Shown here: piece after piece, positions 15,598-21,607 of the stretch | Layout: the number at the start of each line of letters is the position of its first letter | Position numbering within the stretch: the stretch's first letter is position 1 | NCBI GenBank assembly: GCA_963590525.1 | Contig: CAVAPV010000042.1 | Location: forward strand, 1 to 21,607 | Length of the DNA stretch: 21,607 nt | Source: W2P13-069 sp963590525 | Lineage (GTDB): Bacteria > Actinomycetota > Coriobacteriia > Coriobacteriales > QAMH01 | Direction: 5' to 3' | Position numbers and translations under genes: made by a program | Notes under the pieces: generated by a model | The model's input: the letters and a program-made list of their open reading frames with translations, nothing else | Databases searched by the model: none | What the model was told of the DNA's origin: nothing

Positions 15598-16721
15598 CAC
15601 GACCACCCCTGCTTTCCCCTCAACAGCAAGAAGACAAAGACAGGAGCACCTACGATGGCCGTGAGTATCCCCAGGGGGATCTCCATCTGCATCACGTTGC
15701 GGGCAACATCGTCAACCAAGAGCAAGAACCCTGCTCCCATGATCAGAGAAGCCGGCATGAGAACGCGGTAGTTAGGGCCGACGACCATGCGAGCAAGATG
15801 CGGGATAACCAAACCCACCCAACCAACCTGGCCGGCAACAGAAACGGCAGAGCCTGTAACGAGCGTAGCGCAGAGGATGATTGCAAAGCGCAAGCGTCGC
15901 GTGTTGACACCAAGGGCGGCGGCCTCCTCGTCACCAAAAGAGAGCAGGTTCACGCGCCAACGCAGCGCCATGAGAACCACGCAGCCCACCACCAGCGGGA
16001 ACACCATCAAGGCTATATCGCTAAACCCCACCGTAGCAAGCGAGCCCATGAGCCAGTAGGTTATCTCGGGCAATTGGGAATAAGGGTCTGCCATGTACTT
16101 GACGCAGCCCACAAAGGCTTGGAAGAGCGCTTGAACTACGATACCGGCAAGCACTAGCGCCAAAGTCGCAGAGCTCGTGCGCCCAACAGCGTTGCCGATA
16201 ACATACGTCATGCCAACAGCCAGCATGCCAAAGACAAACGCAGACAACTGCACGAGCACCCCCGGCGCTCCAAGCAAGATGGCGATAGAAGCGCCAAAAC
16301 CCGCGCCTGCACTGGCGCCCAAGATGTCGCTTGAGACCATCGGGTTGCGAAACACGCCCTGGTAGCTCGCGCCAGCTATGGCTAGCGCGGCGCCAACAAG
16401 CAACGCTGCGAGCACACGCGGCAGGCGATAGTTGATAACCACCGTCGTCTGCGCGTTGTCAAAGCGCAAGCCTTGGCCGCTTGCCAGGTTTGCCGCCAAA
16501 TCGCCAAACGCTGTAACGACCTCTGACAGGGGGATGCCATAGCGGCCGATGCAAAACGAGGCAAGGGTAAGGGCAACGACCGCGCATCCCATCAACGCGA
16601 GCAGCAGGCCGCAGCGCCCGTTGTGCACCTGCGCTACGGTGAGCTCACCGAGCTCGCCGGCGTCAAGAACGCGCTTATTGCTCGCCTTACGCTGCCGGTT
16701 GTCATCACCCATATGATTCAT
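15597..16721 (-). CDS. FecCD-family ABC transporter permease
   Basis: This 374-residue integral membrane protein of the FecCD/BtuC family probably forms a homodimeric channel with about ten helices per chain. RLPR (99-102), GASYQGVFRNPMVSSDILG (117-135) and GQVGWVGLVIPHLARM (from 297) are the family's hallmark segments, the last leading to the coupling helix. A charged cytoplasmic N-terminus of about 35 residues precedes the first helix. AAAGGAGG four bases before the ATG at 16721 fixes the start. A 91-bp gap separates it from the binding-protein gene upstream, and its stop overlaps the ATPase start. Substrates of this family include ferric siderophores, haem, cobalamin and, in MolBC-type members, molybdate or tungstate. 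The sequence does not say which. Confidence 0.94.
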   Translation of the reverse strand: MNHMGDDNRQRKASNKRVLDAGELGELTVAQVHNGRCGLLLALMGCAVVALTLASFCIGRYGIPLSEVVTAFGDLAANLASGQGLRFDNAQTTVVINYRLPRVLAALLVGAALAIAGASYQGVFRNPMVSSDILGASAGAGFGASIAILLGAPGVLVQLSAFVFGMLAVGMTYVIGNAVGRTSSATLALVLAGIVVQALFQAFVGCVKYMADPYSQLPEITYWLMGSLATVGFSDIALMVFPLVVGCVVLMALRWRVNLLSFGDEEAAALGVNTRRLRFAIILCATLVTGSAVSVAGQVGWVGLVIPHLARMVVGPNYRVLMPASLIMGAGFLLLVDDVARNVMQMEIPLGILTAIVGAPVFVFLLLRGKQGWS

Positions 16722-16812
16722 AGCACCTCCTTTGCTCTTGGATTATGCCTGCAAGCGCTTCAATCCGAACGTCCTTTATCAGCATTCCTGTTCCCCAGCG
16801 GCCGTACCGCAG

Positions 16813-17928
16813 TTACCCGGCCTGCTTGGATTGCTGGCGCAAGCCCTCTCCGCTCAAGATCTGCTGGTAGAGCTTGTCATCGACCTCGATTCCCAGGTAA
16901 TCGCGGCAGTAATCTGTAACGCGCTGCTGCAAATCAACATCCTCGTAAAGCTCCGGATACACCGTGCAGCCAAGCCAGAGCATCCCCAAATACGTTTCTA
17001 CGCTGCCACGCTGCCCCCAGCGCGAAGCGCCTACTGGAACGGTGTAGCATTGCTTGTTCTTTACAGCCTTAAGCCCCGAGCAACTGTCACGCTTGAGCAG
17101 ATACGAGGTGGTATCGGCGCTGTTGGCGATGATGACATCTGGGTCCCAGACATAGATTTGCTCGAGAGTAGCGTTGTAATCGGCAGCGGGAGCATTGTCG
17201 TAAGCACTCACGTCCACGCAGCCCACAGCCTCTGTCCAATCGCGGCCAAGCGAGTTGGCGCCATCCGTGGCTACCAGCGCGTTGACAGCGTGGTACACGC
17301 GCACGCGGTCGTCGTCTGCCAGCATGTTTGCGCGGCGTTGGCAATCGTCAACCACGGCGCGGTAGTACTGGGCGATATCTAGGGCCTTACGTTGAGCCTG
17401 GCCGCCAAAGACGGCGGCAACTTGACCTATGGCATCTATCTGCTCGTCGATGTTGGTGTAGCCGATCACCACATAGGGCAAGCCGGATGTCTCAAGCAGG
17501 CTCTCCTGGCCAGCAGCCTCGTACACCTCCTGCTTGACGATGACCGCCTGCGGACTGCATGCCATGAGCTCTTCCATATTGATAGCGCCGTTAGACATAG
17601 GGGCAGCAAGCTCGGTCAGACCGCTGCAAAGCCCCTGGAGGAGCACGTCGCTTTTGACACCAGTGGGCACGGCAACCAGCTGGGAACCTGCTCCAATCAT
17701 CACAGCCAACTCGCCCGCAAACGAGTCGAGCACAGCAACGCGCTCTGGGTTCGAGTCGATTCTGACGGTGCGGCCCACGCCGTCGGTAATGGTCACGCCT
17801 TGGGATGCCTGCGATGTCTCGCTGTTATTGCCGTTGTCGTTGCCGCATCCGCCAAGCCCGCACGCAACTGCAGCTAGTGCGGCAGCAGATACGAACTTTC
17901 TGCGGGTCCATGTCTTTTTCTTGCTCAT
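16813..17928 (-). CDS. Tat-exported FepB/BtuF-type substrate-binding lipoprotein
   Basis: This 371-residue protein is the extracytoplasmic receptor of the adjacent FecCD importer. The signal has twin arginines (TRRKF, Arg9-Arg10) and a lipobox ending in Cys28 (GLGGC), so it should be exported by Tat and lipidated. The mature part is a two-lobe type III binding fold. It starts with VTITDGVGRTVRIDSNPERVAVLDS-type sequence (the segment near residues 45-70) and contains NMEELMACSPQAVIV and WDPDVIIANSAD. Its ATG overlaps the stop of the flavoprotein gene by four bases (ATGA), so production of the receptor is coupled to that enzyme. Such coupling suggests that the imported compound and the flavoenzyme belong to one process. 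The ligand is unknown. Confidence 0.93.
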   Translation of the reverse strand: MSKKKTWTRRKFVSAAALAAVACGLGGCGNDNGNNSETSQASQGVTITDGVGRTVRIDSNPERVAVLDSFAGELAVMIGAGSQLVAVPTGVKSDVLLQGLCSGLTELAAPMSNGAINMEELMACSPQAVIVKQEVYEAAGQESLLETSGLPYVVIGYTNIDEQIDAIGQVAAVFGGQAQRKALDIAQYYRAVVDDCQRRANMLADDDRVRVYHAVNALVATDGANSLGRDWTEAVGCVDVSAYDNAPAADYNATLEQIYVWDPDVIIANSADTTSYLLKRDSCSGLKAVKNKQCYTVPVGASRWGQRGSVETYLGMLWLGCTVYPELYEDVDLQQRVTDYCRDYLGIEVDDKLYQQILSGEGLRQQSKQAG

Positions 17929-20429
17929 CGCACACGCTCCCCTACGGGCAGTTCTGGCACCACGATCTTAGCGATGCCTGCAAGATCACCCGGCAGCTCG
18001 CCCTTGCAGCCAGCATGCGCAGCGGCCGCAGCGCCAACGCCAACAGCCTCGACGCTCACACGGTCGACGAGGTCATGGACGTTATCCGCATTGCCGCAGA
18101 CAAAGAGGCCTGGCTCGCTTTGCACGCCTGCAAACAGCTCGCGCTCGGGCACCAAGCCGCAGCTGATGAGCAACGTGTTGCAGCGCACGTATTCGCGGCG
18201 TGTCATATCGAGCTGACCATCCTCGCCAAACGGGGCGACCATCACGCCTTTGAGGCGCCCGTAGCCGTGGATGGACGCCACGCCCCAACCATAGCGCGTG
18301 GGGATGCCATAAGGATCAATACATCGGCGATGGTTGCGCACCAATCCCGTTGCCTCCTTGGCAACCACCATACGCACCTGCGCGCCAGAAAGCGTCATGC
18401 GGCGCGCCACGATGAGGCCAATATCGCCACCGCCCAAGATAACCACCTTGTCTCCCGGCAGCTTATGCTGGATGTTGACCATGAACTGCGCCGTACCGGC
18501 TGTGTAGACGCCCTCTGGACGCGTGCCGGGAATGCGCAGCTGTCCGCGCGTGACCTCGCGACAACCGCTGGCAACCACCACGCTTCTTGCCAATACCATA
18601 CGCGGGCCGCCCAAAGCGCAACCCACCGCTCTTGCCTCAAAGCCACCGCCCGCATGTGGCTGCAGCTGCGTGACGCTCGTCTGACATGCCCAGTTGGCAC
18701 CGCTTTGCTCAAGGCGCCGCAGCCAGCGCTCGTTGTACTGCGGGCCAGTGAGGCTCTCGCCATACAGATACATGCCAAAGCCATCGTGGATACACTGAGG
18801 CAACACGCCACCCAGATACTCCTCACGCTCTACCAACAGCGTCTTGGCCCCACATTCGCTTGCAGCTGTAGCTGCCGCAACGCCCGCAGCGCCGCCGCCC
18901 ACAACCAGCACATCGAGCTCGATAGGTGCCTTGAGATCCGCAGGCAGCTCAAGGCCAGCAAGGTTGGCAGGCACCGCGCTTGCCACACCCTGCGCTCTCA
19001 CGACCCCAGCAGCCGTGGATGCGGGAGCCTCGCCGTCCTCGCGCAGCAGCTCCATCACACGCGGCTTGCAAAAACCTCCCTGACAGCGCCCCATGGACAC
19101 GCGCAAGCGGTGCTTGAGACCCTCAAAATCATGCGGAGGCAGCACACTCGCTAGCTCACGGCGCACATCGCCTTCTGTTATCTGCTCGCAGCGGCACAGC
19201 ACATGTCCAAAGCTCGGATCTTGCTGCAGCAAATGCGCCTGCTCTGATGCATCGCATTGCAAGAAGGGGGTGCGCGCACGACGATGCGGGTCAAAGCTGG
19301 GGTCAGCCTCAAGCTGCAAACCATCTTGAGCCAGCAGCTTTACAGCACGGCGCGCCAAGGCAGGAGAGCTAGTCATACCGGGGTTCTTGATGCCCAGCGC
19401 GCTCACAAAACCAGGGGCAGAAAGCCTCATCACAAAGTCTTTGTGCTCTTTGTCGAGGTTGGCGATATTAGCGCGCACTCCCGCGAACTGCGTGATAACG
19501 CGGCTCATATCCAGGCTTGGTACGAGCTTGCGCGCGACACGCCGCACATGAGCCAGACCATCGTCTGTGGTGGCGTTCTGGTGAAAATAGCGCACTTGCT
19601 CGGCAGTGGGACCTGCCAAAACGTTTCCGTCGATAGTGGGCGCGATCAACGTACCGCCTTCATCGCTTTCCTGCGCTTGAAAAAGAACGTGCTGCAACGG
19701 CGGCGGCGCGTCTGGCCCGCTTTGTTTGTCAAAAACGTAGAACTGTCCACGGCGCGGACGCACCACGAGGTCTGCCTCGTGCACCTGCGCATCGAGAATG
19801 GCGGCTTGGTCACCTGCGGTGTTGAGAACGCAGCGGGCTTGCACTGCACTGCCGTCGGCAAGATGCAGCACCCATGCGCCTGCCGCGCGCTCCGCCCGCT
19901 CCACCGTTGAGCCAAAGCAGAACCGAGCCCCGTTTTGCGCAGCGTTCTCCGCCGTTGCGACCACCAGAGAAAAAGGCGAAATAATACCCGTCGTCTGAGC
20001 ATAGAAAGCCGCAACCACGCCCTTTGACAGGCGTGGCTCCATGGCGCGGGCCTCGTCCCCAGAAAGCAGGGGTAGACGCCCCGCCCCGTTTTGATAGGCA
20101 CGCTGGCGTTTTTGCGCCAGCTTCTCAAGGCCGTTGGGCCCGTACGCGCAATAAAGCGCTCCCACGCGTTTGAACGGGACCTCGAGCTCGCTTGCAAGCT
20201 GCGTGTAGAGCTGGTTTCCCTCAACGCAGCTTGCGCCCTTGAGCGTGCCGCCGCGTGCATGGAACCCCGTGTGGATGATGCCGCAGTTGGCTTTGCTGGA
20301 GCCCTCCCCCACGTCCATCGCACGCTCTATGACAACCACATCGAGCTTGTAGCGCGACAACTCGCGAGCGCACATGCAGCCGAGCACTCCAGCGCCGATA
20401 ACCGCAACATCTGCAACCTGCTTGCTCAT
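17925..20429 (-). CDS. Fused flavoprotein: GlpA-like dehydrogenase, BFD-type [2Fe-2S] domain and NAD(P)/FAD reductase
   Basis: This 834-residue three-part redox protein begins with an FAD-dependent DAO domain (about 7-370, GAGVLG at 12-17), like GlpA or L-2-hydroxyglutarate oxidase. Next is a BFD-like [2Fe-2S] domain with Cys412, Cys414, Cys449 and Cys454. From about 505 there is a pyridine-nucleotide-disulfide-type reductase with a second FAD motif (GGGAAG, 511-516) and an NAD(P) motif (GGGDIG, 666-671). In many anaerobes the two halves are separate neighbouring genes next to a DUF1667 gene and glycerol genes; here they are fused, and no glpK, glpF or DUF1667 gene is present. The ATG follows the upstream stop directly (TAGATG), with AAGGAGGGG nine bases before it. 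Electron transfer between a hydroxy-acid or polyol phosphate and NAD(P) is plausible; the substrate is unknown. Confidence 0.88.
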   Translation of the reverse strand: MSKQVADVAVIGAGVLGCMCARELSRYKLDVVVIERAMDVGEGSSKANCGIIHTGFHARGGTLKGASCVEGNQLYTQLASELEVPFKRVGALYCAYGPNGLEKLAQKRQRAYQNGAGRLPLLSGDEARAMEPRLSKGVVAAFYAQTTGIISPFSLVVATAENAAQNGARFCFGSTVERAERAAGAWVLHLADGSAVQARCVLNTAGDQAAILDAQVHEADLVVRPRRGQFYVFDKQSGPDAPPPLQHVLFQAQESDEGGTLIAPTIDGNVLAGPTAEQVRYFHQNATTDDGLAHVRRVARKLVPSLDMSRVITQFAGVRANIANLDKEHKDFVMRLSAPGFVSALGIKNPGMTSSPALARRAVKLLAQDGLQLEADPSFDPHRRARTPFLQCDASEQAHLLQQDPSFGHVLCRCEQITEGDVRRELASVLPPHDFEGLKHRLRVSMGRCQGGFCKPRVMELLREDGEAPASTAAGVVRAQGVASAVPANLAGLELPADLKAPIELDVLVVGGGAAGVAAATAASECGAKTLLVEREEYLGGVLPQCIHDGFGMYLYGESLTGPQYNERWLRRLEQSGANWACQTSVTQLQPHAGGGFEARAVGCALGGPRMVLARSVVVASGCREVTRGQLRIPGTRPEGVYTAGTAQFMVNIQHKLPGDKVVILGGGDIGLIVARRMTLSGAQVRMVVAKEATGLVRNHRRCIDPYGIPTRYGWGVASIHGYGRLKGVMVAPFGEDGQLDMTRREYVRCNTLLISCGLVPERELFAGVQSEPGLFVCGNADNVHDLVDRVSVEAVGVGAAAAAHAGCKGELPGDLAGIAKIVVPELPVGERVR

Positions 20430-21482
20430 CTATGCCGTCCCCTCCTTTTTCATGCAGGCAAAGCCGCCAGCGAGCACGCGTCTGTACAAGCAGTTTGCGC
20501 ATGACTTCTGATCTGCTGCTGCGCCGTATTCCTCTGCGTCGTTGTCAAAGGCAAAGTACTCGCAGGCTGCCGCGTCTTTAGCGGCGGACTCGTGTGCATC
20601 TAGGTCGACCTTGGTAAGCAAGCGCAAGCCGCCCTCATCGCGCGCGGCAAGCATAGTCAGCGTTTTGTGTCGCAATACAGGCTTGGCCTCCACGCAAGAA
20701 AGCACCAGCTCATCATCGCCAAAAGGAGCACCGTAGACGCTCTCTATGCACGCATCCTGCCCCAGGTGCTCTCTCAGATACTCCTTGAGCAGACCAAGGC
20801 GCAAAGGTTCTTGGGAGGTTGCATTGCGATTGCTGCCACCATGGTCGCGCAGTTTGTGGCCGCCTCCGCTGCCATTGCCCTTACCCTTGCCGCGTCCAGA
20901 GCGATTACCGAGACTCACGCCGCTGGCGTTTACGATCCAACGGCCTCTAAAACGCCCATCCTCACCCTGCAAGCGCAACGCCGCTCCCGCAAGCGCACCC
21001 ACCACTCCATCGTTGGTACCACCCAACCCCTCGAGCTCAAGCCAGGGGATTTGAGCCGCCAAGACAAAGGCCTCTTCTTGCGAAACATATTCCCGCTGGG
21101 TCTTGCGCCCATATTCAAAGAGAGCTGGCAGGCTCGGATCATCAGACGCAGGGACGATGCCCGTGCACAGACCGGGATCGCTTGAGGCAGCACGCATAAC
21201 GTTCACGATAACGCGTGCCTCGCGGCGGTAATCCTCCACCATGTCTGGCGGGAAGCTCGCGACAAACGCCATGGCCGAGTTGTGCGATGTGTACGGCACC
21301 CGCGGGTCAAGCAGCAGCTGGTGGCGCGTCACATCCAACTCCATGCGCCCGCCAAACAATGCGACGTTGGCAGCCAACGCCTCTGCCACTTCTCCGGTGC
21401 TCGTCTGCTTGCTTAGGTCGTCTGTGTCGTCAACGCACACGACGAGCCGCGCAAGCTCCTCCTTGTTGTTCTCCGCGGCCAT
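20430..21482 (-). CDS. TiaS-like DDTDD protein with Cys-rich C-terminus, function unknown
   Basis: This predicted 350-residue protein resembles the nucleotide-binding part of archaeal TiaS (tRNA-Ile2 agmatinylcytidine synthetase). VCVDDTDD (15-22) matches its DDTD motif. LLLDPRVPYTSHNSAMAF (56-73) aligns with LVRLNPNIPYKTRGNAAV-type sequence, and GGTNDGVVGALAG (154-166) with its RGVIGALAAIG-type segment. The match is from memory and partial. A glycine/arginine/asparagine-rich stretch (about 192-222) interrupts the middle. The C-terminus has Cys307, Cys328-x2-Cys331 and Cys343, a possible zinc or iron-sulfur site. Bacteria normally use TilS instead of TiaS, and the neighbours are redox and transport genes, so a tRNA role is unlikely; an ATP-dependent ligase or kinase on a small molecule is possible. 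The start is taken at 21482, five bases after GGAG; ATG 21485 and GTG 21488 are alternatives. Confidence 0.65.
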   Translation of the reverse strand: MAAENNKEELARLVVCVDDTDDLSKQTSTGEVAEALAANVALFGGRMELDVTRHQLLLDPRVPYTSHNSAMAFVASFPPDMVEDYRREARVIVNVMRAASSDPGLCTGIVPASDDPSLPALFEYGRKTQREYVSQEEAFVLAAQIPWLELEGLGGTNDGVVGALAGAALRLQGEDGRFRGRWIVNASGVSLGNRSGRGKGKGNGSGGGHKLRDHGGSNRNATSQEPLRLGLLKEYLREHLGQDACIESVYGAPFGDDELVLSCVEAKPVLRHKTLTMLAARDEGGLRLLTKVDLDAHESAAKDAAACEYFAFDNDAEEYGAAADQKSCANCLYRRVLAGGFACMKKEGTA

Positions 21483-21488
21483 CATCAC

Positions 21489-21607
21489 TCCTTTGTTCTC
21501 GATAGCCTCGAGTCCTCAATCCCCTCGAATGTTTAATCTTCAGGCGCCCTCATTACCTTGCGCACCTGCCAATCTGTGCCTCTCGCAATGCCCTGCCACC
21601 TACACGG
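21489..21607 (-). promoter_or_regulatory. Leader of the TiaS-like/flavoprotein/importer cluster
   Basis: The sequence upstream of the cluster runs off the window. On the minus strand CAGGTGC (21565-21571) pairs with GCGCCTG (21541-21547), including one G-U pair, and TCGAG/CTCGA forms a second small hairpin nearer the gene. Neither matches a riboswitch I know; the cobalamin box is not visible. Bases 21575-21606 resemble a worn copy of the palindromic repeat. Confidence 0.35.

Noticed and set aside
21489..21607. Cobalamin or molybdenum-cofactor riboswitch before the importer cluster
   Set aside because: The visible leader has small hairpins but none of the conserved blocks of either class; the window ends too soon to say more.

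Overview
The window looks like a chromosomal segment from an anaerobic, GC-rich actinobacterium. My best guess is the class Coriobacteriia. That rests on GC-rich coding, Tat-dependent lipoproteins, NiFe-enzyme maturation genes and gene style; no marker gene fixes the taxon. There is no rRNA, tRNA, CRISPR array, phage gene or transposase.

Layout. (1) 1-5180, minus strand: an orphan Tat-exported NMT1/TauA-like binding lipoprotein with its own terminator; about 890 bp without genes, holding two copies of a composite palindromic repeat; then an amino-acid-type binding lipoprotein whose stop codon overlaps the start of a hybrid sensor kinase. (2) 5274-7890, minus: a type IA topoisomerase with archaeal-style motifs, four zinc ribbons and a Lys/Ala tail. 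(3) 7996-11275, plus: comF, a single TatA/B-like gene, tatC, hypA and hypB, closed by a bidirectional terminator. (4) 11450-14700, minus: a four-helix membrane protein of unknown function, a third inverted copy of the repeat composite, and an NhaC-family transporter preceded by a clear lysine riboswitch, which makes it a probable lysine transporter (LysW type). (5) 14743-21482, minus: a tight five-gene cluster. In transcription order it is a TiaS-like DDTDD protein, an 834-residue fused flavoprotein (GlpA-like, BFD-type [2Fe-2S], NAD(P)/FAD reductase), and a complete FecBCD-type metal/cofactor ABC importer.

How the genes fit together. TatA/TatC could export the two twin-arginine lipoproteins seen here (genes at 111 and 16813) and possibly a NiFe hydrogenase elsewhere, for which HypA/HypB would insert nickel. 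The binding protein plus sensor kinase reads as a ligand-sensing pair, because no permease is present.

Most worth following up: the TiaS-like/flavoprotein/ABC importer cluster, which I cannot match to a described pathway; the covarying hairpin repeats; and the lysine switch with a predicted helix over the start region of the transporter gene.
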